Shown here piece by piece: positions 8,321 through 17,700 of a stretch of 64,000 nt of DNA. This DNA comes from CAIKZZ01 sp035524495 (GTDB lineage: Bacteria; Pseudomonadota; Gammaproteobacteria; Steroidobacterales; Steroidobacteraceae). How positions within the stretch are numbered: position 1 is the stretch's first letter; each line of letters starts with the position of its first letter. Made by a program: the position numbers and the translations under genes. The notes under the pieces were generated by a model. The model saw nothing but the letters and a program-made list of their open reading frames with translations. It did not search any database and was not told where the DNA came from. The stretch lies in the NCBI GenBank assembly GCA_035524495.1, contig DATKOR010000025.1, positions 1 to 64,000 on the forward strand, given 5' to 3'.

Positions 8321-10099
8321 ATGGCCGCTAGTCCCGAGCGCCCGCGCGCGCGCTCGCTGAAGCCGCTCGCCTCGCTGGCACCCTTCGTGCGGCCGTACCG
8401 CGCGCGCGTCGCGCTCGCGCTCGCGGCGCTGGTGATCGCGGCCGCGGCGATGCTCGCGCTGCCGGTCGCGCTGCGCCAGCTGATCGACCACGGGCTCGCG
8501 GCGCAGAGCGCGACGACGATCAACCGCTACTTCGTCGGCTTCCTCGCGGCCGCGGTCGCCTTCGGCGGCTTCGCGGCGCTGCGCTTCTACCACGTGACCT
8601 GGATCGGCGAGCGGGTGGTCGCGGACCTGCGCGATGCGGTCTACCGGCGCGTGATCCGGATGGACCCGACGTTCTTCGAGGTCACGCGCACGGGCGAGGT
8701 GCTGTCGCGCCTGACGACCGACACGACGCTGGTGCAGTCGATCGCGGGCTCCTCGCTCTCGATCGCGCTGCGCTCCGCACTCAACCTCATCGGCGCGGTC
8801 GTGATGCTGGCGCTGACGAGCCCGAAGCTCACGCTCGCGCTCGCGGTGATGCTGCCGCTCGTGATCGTCCCGCTGATCGCCGCCGGCCGCAGCGTCCGGC
8901 GCCTCTCTCGCGACGCCCAGGACCGGATCGCCGACTCGAGCGGCCTCGCCGGCGAGACGCTGAACGCGGTGCAGACGGTGCAGGCGTACACGCTCGAGGA
9001 GCTGCAGAGCCGGCGTTTCGCCCGCGCGGTCGAGGCGAGCTTCGACACCGGGATCCGGCGCACGCGCGTGCGCGCGCTCCTGACCGCGCTCGGCACGACG
9101 CTCGTGTTCGGGGCGATCACCGTGGTCCTCTGGCTCGGCGCGCACGAGGTGCTCGCGGGACGCATGAGCGGCGGCGAGCTCGGGCAGTTCCTGCTGTACG
9201 CGGTCTACGTCGGCACCGCGGCGGCGGCGATCAGCGAGACCTGGGGCGAGGTGCAGCGCGGAGCGGGCGCGATGGAGCGGCTCTCGGAACTCCTCGCCGC
9301 GGCGCCGGCGGTCGCGGCGCCGGCGCGGCCGGCCGCGCTGCCTCCCGGCCGGCAGCGGCGCATCGCCTTCGAGCACGTGAGCTTTCGCTATCCGTCGCGC
9401 CCCGAGACCAAGGCGCTCGATGACGTCACGCTCGCGATCGCGCCCGGCGAGACGGTCGCGCTGGTCGGTCCCTCGGGCGCCGGCAAGAGCACGGCGTTCC
9501 AGCTGCTGCTGCGCTTTTACGACCCGGGCGAGGGGCGCGTGACGATCGATGGCGTCGACGTCGCGACGCTCGCGCCGGAGGCGCTCAGGCACGAGATCGC
9601 GCTCGTGCCGCAGGACACGGTGCTGTTCGGCGCGAGCGCCCGCGAGAACATCGGCTACGGGCGCCCCGGTGCCAGCGACACCGAGATCGTGGCCGCCGCC
9701 GAGGCCGCGGCCGCGGACGGGTTCCTGCGCGCGCTGCCGGAGGGCTACGACACCTTCCTCGGCGAGCGCGGGCTCAGACTCTCGGGCGGCCAGCGCCAGC
9801 GCCTCGCGATCGCGCGCGCGATACTGAAGGACCCGCCGATCCTGCTGCTCGACGAGGCGACGAGCGCGCTCGACGCCGAGAGCGAGCGGCTGGTGCAGCA
9901 GGCGCTCGAGCGCCTGATGCGCGGGCGCACGACGGTCATCATCGCGCACCGCCTCGCGACGGTGCTGAAGGCCGACCGGATCGTCGTGCTCGACCACGGG
10001 CGCATCGTCGGCATCGGCACGCACGCCGAGCTCGCCGCCGGCAATCCGCTCTACGCGCGCCTTGCGGCGCTGCAGTTCAGCGCCCCCGAGCTCGCCTAG
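8321..10099 (+). CDS. ABC exporter, fused permease-ATPase (MsbA-like)
   Basis: 592-residue half-transporter that would act as a homodimer in the inner membrane. An N-terminal six-helix exporter domain (about 20-310) is followed by the nucleotide-binding domain with Walker A GPSGAGKST, Q-loop ALVPQDTVLFGAS, signature LSGGQRQRLAIARA, Walker B ILLLDEATSALD and the switch His in IAHRL. Relatives export lipids, peptides or drugs, and the substrate cannot be read from the sequence. It belongs to the MsbA-related subgroup common in proteobacteria, not to MsbA itself with certainty. Its stop overlaps the convergent methyltransferase stop by four bases. Confidence 0.92.
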   Translation: MAASPERPRARSLKPLASLAPFVRPYRARVALALAALVIAAAAMLALPVALRQLIDHGLAAQSATTINRYFVGFLAAAVAFGGFAALRFYHVTWIGERVVADLRDAVYRRVIRMDPTFFEVTRTGEVLSRLTTDTTLVQSIAGSSLSIALRSALNLIGAVVMLALTSPKLTLALAVMLPLVIVPLIAAGRSVRRLSRDAQDRIADSSGLAGETLNAVQTVQAYTLEELQSRRFARAVEASFDTGIRRTRVRALLTALGTTLVFGAITVVLWLGAHEVLAGRMSGGELGQFLLYAVYVGTAAAAISETWGEVQRGAGAMERLSELLAAAPAVAAPARPAALPPGRQRRIAFEHVSFRYPSRPETKALDDVTLAIAPGETVALVGPSGAGKSTAFQLLLRFYDPGEGRVTIDGVDVATLAPEALRHEIALVPQDTVLFGASARENIGYGRPGASDTEIVAAAEAAAADGFLRALPEGYDTFLGERGLRLSGGQRQRLAIARAILKDPPILLLDEATSALDAESERLVQQALERLMRGRTTVIIAHRLATVLKADRIVVLDHGRIVGIGTHAELAAGNPLYARLAALQFSAPELA

Positions 10100-10902
10100 G
10101 CGGCGCGCGCGATCAGCTCGAGCACCGTCGGCGTGACCATCCGGGTCTCGGGGCGCGCCTCGGCCGCGCGCACCGCGGCGATGAGCTCGGTGGCCTCGGC
10201 GCGCGTCATCTGGCCGAGCTCGACGAAGCGCTCCGCCCCGACCTCGACGTAGGCGATCGGCCAGCGCCACAGCGGGTCGGCCGGCTCGACGATCTCGGCG
10301 ATCAGGCGCGTGTGCTCGATCACGAAGCCCGCAGCACGCAGGTGCGGGATCAGCACGCGCCCGACGTCGGGCTCCCCGCCCTCGGCGCGCCAGCTCGCGA
10401 TGACCTGCTCGACGAAGCGCGTGTGCGGCGCGCACGGCGGCGCGAGCTTCCAGGCGCCGTAGTCGATGTACTCGTGGAACACGGCGACGCCGCCCGGCCG
10501 CAGCGCCCGGCGGATGCGCCCGACGACCGCGGCCGGGTCACTGACGAAGCACAGCACCCAGCGGCACCACGCGGCATCCGCGCCGCTGATGCCGAAGTCG
10601 CCGGTCACGACGTCGACCTCGCTGCAGGTGACCTGCGCAAGGCCGCGGGCGCGGGCGCGAAGCGCATCCAGGTAGCGCCGCGAGCGCTCGAGCGCGACGA
10701 CCCGCCCCGCAGGGCCGACGAGCTCGGCGAGGTCGAGCGCGGCGTAGCCCGGGCCCGCGCCGACGTCGATAACCGTCTGGCCGGGGCCGATGCGCGCGAG
10801 GCGCCAGGCATCGAGCACGCGCGGCCGCCACAGCCGGTGCTGAAGCCCGAGGCGCTCGAGCTCGGCGTCGTGCGTGCCAAGGACGTAGTCGCGTTCCGTC
10901 AT
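10096..10902 (-). CDS. Class I SAM-dependent methyltransferase
   Basis: 268 residues from an ATG preceded by GGGGGATCG (MTERDYVLGTHDAELERLGLQ); longer upstream readings run into the neighbouring pseudogene. The Rossmann-type SAM site shows motif I VIDVGAGPGYAALDLA, an acidic residue at the end of strand 2 (VVALERSRRYLDALRARA), and a later LRPGGVAVFHEYIDYGAW. The segment YVLGTHDAELERLGLQHRLW is shared by proteobacterial methyltransferases of unknown substrate. It lies 11 bases downstream of the receptor pseudogene on the same strand. Confidence 0.88.
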   Translation of the reverse strand: MTERDYVLGTHDAELERLGLQHRLWRPRVLDAWRLARIGPGQTVIDVGAGPGYAALDLAELVGPAGRVVALERSRRYLDALRARARGLAQVTCSEVDVVTGDFGISGADAAWCRWVLCFVSDPAAVVGRIRRALRPGGVAVFHEYIDYGAWKLAPPCAPHTRFVEQVIASWRAEGGEPDVGRVLIPHLRAAGFVIEHTRLIAEIVEPADPLWRWPIAYVEVGAERFVELGQMTRAEATELIAAVRAAEARPETRMVTPTVLELIARAA

Positions 10903-10913
10903 CGATCCCCCCG

Positions 10914-12074
10914 CTAGCGAACGAACGGCTTGCCGACCCCGACGCAGATCGTGCGGCGCATGCCCCACTGCGGGGCGCCGACACCGCTGCCGTCCCTGAT
11001 CTCGTAGATCCGGTCGAGCACGTTCAGCACCGACAGCTGGACCTCAAGCCTACCGAAGCCGCCGAGCATGACGCGCGGGTTCGCGGCGAGGTCGGCCGTC
11101 ACGTACGAGGGCAGATGGTCGCCGTTCAGGTACCGGCGGCGCAGTCCGCTTCCTGCGACGGCATCCGCCGAGAAGGTCGTGCCGTGCCACTGCTGCGAGA
11201 CGCCGACCGAGCCCGTCAGCCGCTGGTCGTGGTCGAGGTCGATGAACGTGTCGGCAATTGCCGCGAGCGCGGCCGGCGCGAAGTTGTACTCGCCAGAGTC
11301 GATGCGGCTCGCGGTCGCCGAGTCGTAGGCGGCGTTGAAGTAGGCGCTCGTGTCGCCGGAGCGCCACTTGCGGCTCAACTCCACCCCCCAGATGCGCCCC
11401 TCGGCATGTGGTCATGCAGCGCCTCGTTGGTCGGCATCGGGTTCTCGATGCCGAAGTTGTTGGCCGTGTAGCTCCCGGTGCCATGGAACGGGAGCCCGTC
11501 GACGGCGCTGCTCGCCGCGCCAGAGTACTCCTCGTGCTGGCGCGCGCCGACGAGCACGTTCAGCTGGCCGCCGGTCCTGTAGTCGCTGCCCTTGGCGTGG
11601 ATGTCGACGACGCCGGCCGTGCGATAGCCGAACTGCGCCGGCAGCGCGCCGGTCATCGGGTCGATCGCGCTCGCGAAGTGCGGGTTGAGCGCCTGGCCGA
11701 ACAGCGAGATCGACTCCGGGGTCACGACGTCGTTGATCCGGTACTGGACGTTGGCGTGGTCGCCGCGGATGTGCAGCGGGTCGAAGAAGTCCTTCGAGAC
11801 GCCCCGGGGCGCGCAGCAGCACCTGGTTGAGCGGCATTGCGTCGCCGAGCGGGAGGTTCTTGAGGTCCTCGACGCCGAGGCGATACTCGCCGGTGCCAAC
11901 CTCGGGCATCAGCTCGTTGCGGGCGATGTCGAGGCGATGCGCGCTCACCTGCACCTCGGTGAGGAGCGCGGGCTCGGTAGCTGGATTCGACGCATCCGGC
12001 GCGTCGGCCTGCGCGGCGGTGGCCGCGACCGACAGCGCCACGACGGCGCACGCAAGTGAACCGAACGAAGTCAT
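10914..12074 (-). pseudogene. TonB-dependent receptor, frameshifted and internally deleted
   Basis: The remains of an outer-membrane TonB-dependent receptor lie in three frames. The 5' part (from the ATG at 12074) gives a signal peptide (ACAVVALSVAATAAQA), LTEVQVSAHR and the plug start DAMPLNQVLLRAPG. An extra base in the run CCCCGGGG near 11802-11809 shifts the frame; the plug then continues as VSKDFFDPLHIRGDHANVQY and ends at NEALHDH. The sequence then jumps to a late barrel segment (EGRIWGVELSRKWRSGD) in a third frame, so several hundred residues are missing at about 11395. The C-terminus (SVLNVLDRIYEIRDG, ending VGVGKPFVR) is normal. The total is about 390 codons against 700 or more for intact receptors. 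Confidence 0.87.
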
Positions 12075-12456
12075 GGTGGGAGCACTCCGGATCGAGCGGG
12101 AACGAACCACGGCCACCGGGAGGCGGCCGCTCGGTCGCCGGTCAGATCGGACCGGTGCTCAGGCCGCCGCGTGGGAGCGCGTGTTCCCTGCCGCCCGCGT
12201 GTCGGACAGGGGCCTCGCGGTTCACGGGCGCGACCTTACCGAAGGGCCCGGGGCGGCCAGAAGCGCGGTGGGGCTTAACGTTCCCCGAAACCCGTTATCG
12301 TTCAGTTTTTCTGAATCAAGCTTCAGACCTTCGAACTTCGGTAGCGCCGGCGACGCGCATGCTCCTCCCATGCCCGAACGGCACCGGCCCTGCCCAAACG
12401 GGGGGTCCCGGAACCGGAAGGGAAAGGATCCGAAGCCGAACTTCAAGGAGACCCTC
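12075..12456. other. Intergenic region with a short AT-rich inverted repeat
   Basis: 382 bases between the receptor pseudogene and the small ORF at 12457. The stretch around 12286-12345 is clearly less GC-rich than its surroundings and contains TTCAG-TTTTT-CTGAA (12301-12315), a perfect 5-bp inverted repeat across a T5 spacer. This could be an operator for the LysR regulator encoded 350 bases downstream, or part of a promoter. No other gene is visible. Confidence 0.5.
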
Positions 12457-12639
12457 ATGAGCGCCCAGACCTTCCGTCCCGTCGAGCTTCTCGTCGCCTC
12501 CGTCGCCGCCGCGACCGTGCTGCTGATCGCGATCGCCCCGGCGCTGCTCGCCGCCCCACCCGCGACCGCGGTCGGCGACTTCGCCCGCCTCAATGCCCCC
12601 GGGTTAGAGTGGGTGCAGACGGCCAAGCGCACCGCCTGA
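12457..12639 (+). CDS. Small predicted membrane protein (60 aa)
   Basis: A short ORF with a good ribosome binding site (AAGGAG, 6 bases before the ATG) encodes 60 residues with one hydrophobic helix (LLVASVAAATVLLIAIAPAL, about 11-30), then a short tail FARLNAPGLEWVQTAKRTA. It could be a single-pass membrane protein or a cleaved exported peptide. I recognise no family. It ends 18 bases before the LysR gene and may be cotranscribed with it. Confidence 0.6.
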   Translation: MSAQTFRPVELLVASVAAATVLLIAIAPALLAAPPATAVGDFARLNAPGLEWVQTAKRTA

Positions 12640-12657
12640 ACCGCCCCGGAGGACGCG

Positions 12658-13641
12658 ATGGCAGAGCCTCGACCGCGCCGAGCGCCGCCCGCCTCCGCCG
12701 CCAAGCGGCGCGCGGGCGGCGCGATCCGGCGCCTGCCGCTCGGGAGCCTGCGGGTCTTCGTCGCGGTCGCCGAGCACCTGTCCTTCACGCGCGCCGCCGA
12801 TGCGCTCGGCGTCACGACGAGCGCCGCGAGCATGCAGATCCAGGCGCTCGAGGACTACCTCCGGCTCGCACTCTTTCGCCGCAACGGCCGCCAGGTCGAG
12901 CTGACCGCCGAGGGCGCGGCGCTGCTCCCCAAGGTGCGCCAGGGGCTTGCCGAGCTCGAGAGCGCGCTCGATGAGGCGCGCGCCGAGCGCGGCGCGGGCC
13001 CCTTGCGCATCACGACGCTGTCCTCGTTCCTCGCCCAATGGCTGATGCCGCGCCTGCCGGCCTTCGGCGAGCTGCACCCGCGCATCGACCTGCAGATCCA
13101 CACCTCGATCGCGCCCGTCGACTTCGTGCGCACCGGCATCCACGCCGGCATCCGCTTTGGCACCGGCGAGTGGCCGGGACTGCACATCGAGAAGCTGATC
13201 GACGAGTGGCTGGTGCCGGTATGCAAGCCATCGCTCCTGAAGAAGCACGGCATGGTCACGAACGCCGAGGACCTGAAGCGCTACCGGCTGATGCACAGCA
13301 CCTCCGAGCCCTGGAGCACGTGGCTCTTCAACGACAACGACACCGAGCGCTGGCCCGCGAGCGGCGCCGCCTTCGACGACTCGGTCGCGGTCATCCGCGC
13401 CACCACCGCCGGCCAGGGCCTGGCGCTGGCGCGCTGGAGCCTCGTCGCCGAGGAGGTCCACGAGGGACGGCTGGCGATCGCGAGCCCGCGCGCGCTCAAG
13501 TTCTTCCGCTCGTACTACTTCGTCTGCCCGCCGGCGCTCCTGCGGCTCGACAAGGTGGAGGCGTTCCGACGCTGGCTGATGGACCTCGCGCGCCAGTTCC
13601 CGGCGCCGTGCGAGCCGGACGGCGCTGCCGGCCGGCCCTGA
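12658..13641 (+). CDS. LysR-family transcriptional regulator (GcvA-like)
   Basis: 327 residues. The N-terminal winged helix-turn-helix (about 22-85) has LPLGSLRVFVAVAEHLSFTR, AADALGVTTSAASMQIQALED and LFRRNGRQVELTAEGAALLP, typical of the GcvA/AmpR branch. The C-terminal effector domain starts around ITTLSSFLAQWLMPRLPAF and contains IRFGTGEWPGLHIEKL, a hallmark of the GcvA-like group. It sits directly before the molybdenum hydroxylase genes on the same strand, so it may control those genes, itself, or both; no operator is proven. Confidence 0.92.
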   Translation: MAEPRPRRAPPASAAKRRAGGAIRRLPLGSLRVFVAVAEHLSFTRAADALGVTTSAASMQIQALEDYLRLALFRRNGRQVELTAEGAALLPKVRQGLAELESALDEARAERGAGPLRITTLSSFLAQWLMPRLPAFGELHPRIDLQIHTSIAPVDFVRTGIHAGIRFGTGEWPGLHIEKLIDEWLVPVCKPSLLKKHGMVTNAEDLKRYRLMHSTSEPWSTWLFNDNDTERWPASGAAFDDSVAVIRATTAGQGLALARWSLVAEEVHEGRLAIASPRALKFFRSYYFVCPPALLRLDKVEAFRRWLMDLARQFPAPCEPDGAAGRP

Positions 13642-13725
13642 TCGACCGCGACCCTGCTCTGCGAGTAGGATTCTCGGAGCGCGCGGCACGGGCTCGCGCC
13701 GCGCACCTACTTCGCGGGGGGACGC

Positions 13726-14196
13726 ATGATCACGCTCAAAGTGAACGGGCAGACGCTCGAGACGGACGCGGCGCCGGATACGCCGCTGTTGTGGGTGCTG
13801 CGCGACCACCTGGGCCTCACCGGCACCAAGTTCGGCTGCGGCAAGTCGCTGTGCGGCGCCTGCACGGTGCACATCGACGGCTCGGCGACCCGCAGCTGCG
13901 TGACCCAGGTCTCGGCCGTGGTCGGCAAGGAGATCCGCACGATCGAGGGCCTGTCGAAGGACCGCTCACACCCGGTGCAGAAGGCGTGGATCGAGCTCGA
14001 CGTGCCGCAGTGCGGCTACTGCCAGTCCGGCCAGATCATGGCGGCAAGCGCACTGCTCGCCCAGAACCCCGCGCCGACCGACGCCGACATCGACACCGCG
14101 ATGTCCGGCAACATCTGCCGCTGCGGCACCTACCCCCGGATCCGCGCCGCGATCCACCGCGCGGCCGAGCTCATGAAGAGCGGAGGTGCCTCATGA
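13726..14196 (+). CDS. (2Fe-2S) subunit of a molybdenum hydroxylase (IorA-like)
   Basis: Small electron-transfer subunit (156 residues) of a xanthine-oxidase-family enzyme. The plant-type ferredoxin cluster uses C38, C43, C46 and C58 (GCGKSLCGACTVH ... SC). The second [2Fe-2S] domain uses C96, C99, C131 and C133 (QCGYCQSGQ ... CRCGTYPRI). All eight ligands are present. It lacks a signal sequence; in such systems it is often carried to the periplasm by its Tat-exported partner. A purine-rich GGGGGGACGC lies before the ATG. The last four bases overlap the start of the large subunit gene. Confidence 0.94.
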   Translation: MITLKVNGQTLETDAAPDTPLLWVLRDHLGLTGTKFGCGKSLCGACTVHIDGSATRSCVTQVSAVVGKEIRTIEGLSKDRSHPVQKAWIELDVPQCGYCQSGQIMAASALLAQNPAPTDADIDTAMSGNICRCGTYPRIRAAIHRAAELMKSGGAS

Positions 14197-16340
14197 GCGC
14201 CCGGCCCTCCGACACCGCGACGCTCGACCGGCGCGAGTTCCTGAAGGTCTCCGCGCTCGCGGGCGGCGGCCTCGTGATAGGCATCACGCTCTCGGGCTGC
14301 GGCAAGCCCGCCGACCTCGCGAAGTCCGCCGTCGGCGGACAGCCGGTCGCGTGGCTGAAGATCGGCGGCGACAACTCGATCACGATCCTCGTCGACAAGT
14401 CGGAGATGGGACAGGGCGTCTACACGTCGCTCCCGATGCTGCTCGCCGAGGAGCTCGACGTGCCGCTCGCCGCCATCAAGGTGCTCGCGGCGCCGGCCGG
14501 GCCGCCGTACATCAACGTCTTCATGGGCACGCAGATCACCGGCGGCAGCACGAGCGTGCGCGAGGGCTGGCAGAAGCTGCGCGCGGCGGGCGCCCAGGCA
14601 CGCGCGATGCTGCTCGGCGCCGCCGCCGACGAGTGGAAGGTCGATGCCGCGACCCTGAAGGTCGCCGACGGCGTCGTCACCGGCCCGAATGGCCAGAAGC
14701 GCACCTACGGCGAACTCGCCGAGGCCGCCGCCAAGCGGCCGGCGCCGAAGGACGCAAAGCCCAAGGATGCCGGCCAGTTCACGCAGCTCGGCAAGCCGCT
14801 CTCGCGCACCGACACGCCCTCGAAGGTCGATGGCACCGCCGAGTACGGCATCGACGTCAAGCTCCCGGGCATGAAGTACGCCGCGCTCGCGCAGTCCCCG
14901 GTGCTCGGCGGCAGCGTGAAGTCGGTCGACTCGTCGGCCGCCGAGAAGATGCCGGGCGTCACCAAGGTGCTGACGACCAAGAGCGGCGTCGTGGTCGTCG
15001 CCGACCACTACTGGCAGGCGCACAGCGCGCGCGATGCGCTGAAGATCAGCTGGGACGCGGGGCCGAACGCCCACCTCTCGACCGCCTCGATGCGCGCCGG
15101 GCTCAAGGGCGCGAGCGGCGCGCCGCAGTCGGCGCGCAAGGACGGCGACGCGGCCTCCGCGCTCAAGGCCGCGAAGAAGAAGGTCGAGGCGGCCTACGAG
15201 CTGCCGCTCCTCGCGCACGCGACGATGGAGCCGATGAACTGCACCGCCGACGTGCGCGCCGACGGCTGCGACCTCTACGTCGGCACGCAGGTGCAGCAGA
15301 TCGCCCAGGCGACCGCGGCGGGCGTCGCGGGCCTCAAGCCCGAGCAGGTCAACGTCCACACGACGCTGCTGGGCTCAGGCTTCGGCCGGCGCCTCGAGGT
15401 CGACTTCATCCCGGCGGCCGTCGAGGCCTCCAAGGCCAGCGGCGCGCCGGTGAAGCTCGTCTGGACGCGCGAGGACGACATGACCCACGACGCGTACCGG
15501 CCGCCCGCCCACGACACCGGCACCGCCGGCTTCGACGGCGCGGGGGCCCTGAGCGCCGTGCACATCAAGCTGACCTCGCCGTCGATCACCGCGCGGATGT
15601 TCCCGCCGGTCGTCGAGAAGTCGATCGACCCGTTCGCGGTCGAGGCGGCGGCGAACTTCCTCTACGACGTGCCGAACGTGTCGGTCGACTACCTGCGCCA
15701 CGAGGTCGGCATCAACGTCGGCTACTGGCGCTCGGTCAGCCATGCGCTCAACTGCTTCGTCGTCGAGAGCTTCATGGACGAGGTCGCGCACGCGGCCGGC
15801 AAGGACCCGTTCGAGTTCCGCCGCGCGCTGCTCGGCAAGCAGCCGCGCGCGCGCCGCGTGCTCGAGGAGGCCGCGAGCCGCGCCGGCTGGGGCCAGGCGG
15901 CGCCCGGCCACCACCTCGGCATCGCGGTGATGGAAGGCTACGGGACCTACCTCGCGCAGGTCGCCGACATCTCGGTCGAGCACGGCAAGATGAAGCTCCA
16001 CAAGATCACCTGCGTGGTCGACTGCGGCCACAAGGTGAACCCGAAGATCGTCGACCAGCAGATCTCGGGCGGCATCGTGTTCGGGCTCTCGGCGGCGCTG
16101 TTCGGCGAGATCACGCTCGACGGCGGCCGGGTCTTACAGCACAACTTCGACGATTACCGCGTCGTGCGCATGAACCAGATGCCGGCGCTCGACGTGGTGC
16201 TGCTCGACAGCACCGAGGCCCCGGGCGGCATCGGCGAGCCGTCGGTGGCGCTGGTCGCGCCGGCGCTCGCGAACGCCGTGTTCGCAGCGACCGGCAAGCG
16301 CATCCGGGCGCTGCCGCTCGCCGCGGCCGGGATCGTCTAG
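14193..16340 (+). CDS. Molybdopterin-binding subunit of a periplasmic aldehyde/N-heterocycle oxidase (IorB-like)
   Basis: Catalytic subunit, 715 residues from the ATG that overlaps the previous stop (ATGA). A Tat signal is evident (RREFLKVSALAGGGLVIGI), followed by SGCG that could also be lipidated. The pterin-binding halves include GQGVYTSLPMLLAEELDVPL, TQITGGSTSVREGWQKLR, LGSGFGRRLEVDFIPAAVEA and GYWRSVSHALNCFVVES. The catalytic glutamate is in EAPGGIGEPSVALV near the C-terminus. The layout matches the isoquinoline 1-oxidoreductase subgroup, which in practice covers periplasmic aldehyde and N-heteroarene oxidation. The natural substrate cannot be read from the sequence. Confidence 0.92.
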   Translation: MSARPSDTATLDRREFLKVSALAGGGLVIGITLSGCGKPADLAKSAVGGQPVAWLKIGGDNSITILVDKSEMGQGVYTSLPMLLAEELDVPLAAIKVLAAPAGPPYINVFMGTQITGGSTSVREGWQKLRAAGAQARAMLLGAAADEWKVDAATLKVADGVVTGPNGQKRTYGELAEAAAKRPAPKDAKPKDAGQFTQLGKPLSRTDTPSKVDGTAEYGIDVKLPGMKYAALAQSPVLGGSVKSVDSSAAEKMPGVTKVLTTKSGVVVVADHYWQAHSARDALKISWDAGPNAHLSTASMRAGLKGASGAPQSARKDGDAASALKAAKKKVEAAYELPLLAHATMEPMNCTADVRADGCDLYVGTQVQQIAQATAAGVAGLKPEQVNVHTTLLGSGFGRRLEVDFIPAAVEASKASGAPVKLVWTREDDMTHDAYRPPAHDTGTAGFDGAGALSAVHIKLTSPSITARMFPPVVEKSIDPFAVEAAANFLYDVPNVSVDYLRHEVGINVGYWRSVSHALNCFVVESFMDEVAHAAGKDPFEFRRALLGKQPRARRVLEEAASRAGWGQAAPGHHLGIAVMEGYGTYLAQVADISVEHGKMKLHKITCVVDCGHKVNPKIVDQQISGGIVFGLSAALFGEITLDGGRVLQHNFDDYRVVRMNQMPALDVVLLDSTEAPGGIGEPSVALVAPALANAVFAATGKRIRALPLAAAGIV

Positions 16341-16343
16341 CGC

Positions 16344-17696
16344 GTGCGTCACCGCGACCCGGCCTGGAACCCGGCGGCCGGCTCGGCCGGCGCCGGGCTG
16401 CCGCGGGTCGCGTGGGGCAAGGGCCTCTACGTCTACGACACGGCCGGGCGCCGCTACCTCGACGCCTCCGGCGGCCCGGCCGTGTTCTGCCTCGGCCACG
16501 GCAACGACGAGGTCAATGCCGCGATCACGCGCCAGCTCGAGCGCATCGCGCACGGCTACCGCTACTCCTTTACGAGCGACCCGCTCGAGGAGCTCGAGCA
16601 GCTGATCGGCGCGGCCGCGGGCCCGGGCTTCGAGTCGATGGTGTTCGTCTCGGGCGGCTCGGAGGCCGTCGAGTCGGCGCTCAAGATCGCGCTTCAGTAC
16701 CACACGGCGCGCGGCGCGCGCGCGCGGCGCCGCTTCATCGCGCGCCGCCGCTCCTGGCACGGCAACACGCTCGGCGCGCTCGCGGTCTCGGACTTCGCGG
16801 CGCGGCGCGCGCCCTTCGAGGGCGCGCTCACCGAGGCCTCGTTCATCCCGGCCGTCAACGCCTACCGCCCGCCGGCCGGCGTCGCGCCCGAGGAGCTCGC
16901 CCGCCACGGGGCCGCCGAGCTCGAGCGCGAGATCCTCGCGCAGGGCGCCGAGCGCGTCGCGGCGTTCATCTTCGAGCCGGTCGTCGGCGCGGCCGGCGGC
17001 GTCGTGCCGGCACCGGCAGGCTATGCCGCGCTCGTGCGCGAGGTCTGTGACCGGCACGGCGTGCTGATGATCGCCGACGAGGTCATGTGCGGCTCGGGCC
17101 GCTGCGGCAGCTGGCGCGCGCTCGCGCAGGAGGGCGTGACCCCGGATCTGTTCGCGATCGCCAAGGGGCTCGGTGCCGGGTACCTGCCGCTCGGCGCCGC
17201 GGTCTACCACCGCCGGATCGCGGAGGTCATCGACGCGGCCGACGGCGGGCCGCTGACCGGGCACACGTTCACCGGCCACACCGCGGCCTGCGCCGCGGGT
17301 GTCGCGGTGCAGACGATCGTCAGGCGCGAGCGCCTCGTCGAGCGCGTCGCCGCCGAGGGACCGCGGTTCATGGCGGCGCTCTCGGCCGAGCTCGCCGACG
17401 TCGAGGCCGTCGGCGACGTCCGCGGCCGGGGATTCTTCGCCGGCATCGAGTTCGTGGCGGAGCGCGCGACGCGCCGCCCGTTCGCGCCGGAACTCGGATT
17501 CGCCGGGCGCGTCGGGCGCGCCGGCGTCGAGCTCGGGCTCCTGTGCTACCCGGTGTCGGGGATCGTCGACGGGGTCGAGGGCGACGCGATCCTGCTCGCG
17601 CCGCCCTACAACGCGACGGCGCAAGAGCTCGCGGAGATCGTCGCGCTCACCTCGCGCGCGATCCGTCGCGCGCTCGCCGGCCGCCCGGCGCGCTGA
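16344..17696 (+). CDS. Class III PLP-dependent aminotransferase
   Basis: 450 residues, starting at a GTG three bases after the IorB-like stop. Family features include the N-terminal GKGLYVYDTAGRRYLDASGG, the cofactor-binding VSGGSEAVESALKIALQY, the conserved IADEVMCGSGRCG, and the PLP lysine K274 in LFAIAKGLGAGYLPLGAAV. A Gly/Thr-rich HTFTGHTAACAAG contacts phosphate. The family transfers amino groups from omega-amines, beta-alanine or similar compounds to pyruvate or 2-oxoglutarate. Its position right behind a molybdenum hydroxylase suggests it works on a related amine/aldehyde substrate. This is inference only. Confidence 0.91.
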   Translation: MRHRDPAWNPAAGSAGAGLPRVAWGKGLYVYDTAGRRYLDASGGPAVFCLGHGNDEVNAAITRQLERIAHGYRYSFTSDPLEELEQLIGAAAGPGFESMVFVSGGSEAVESALKIALQYHTARGARARRRFIARRRSWHGNTLGALAVSDFAARRAPFEGALTEASFIPAVNAYRPPAGVAPEELARHGAAELEREILAQGAERVAAFIFEPVVGAAGGVVPAPAGYAALVREVCDRHGVLMIADEVMCGSGRCGSWRALAQEGVTPDLFAIAKGLGAGYLPLGAAVYHRRIAEVIDAADGGPLTGHTFTGHTAACAAGVAVQTIVRRERLVERVAAEGPRFMAALSAELADVEAVGDVRGRGFFAGIEFVAERATRRPFAPELGFAGRVGRAGVELGLLCYPVSGIVDGVEGDAILLAPPYNATAQELAEIVALTSRAIRRALAGRPAR

Positions 17697-17700
17697 CGCC

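Noticed and set aside
5825..10435. Very long minus-strand open frame (over 1,500 codons) opposite the subtilase and ABC exporter
   Set aside because: It is a high-GC shadow: Arg/Ala/His-biased low-complexity translation with no domain, running antisense to two clear genes.
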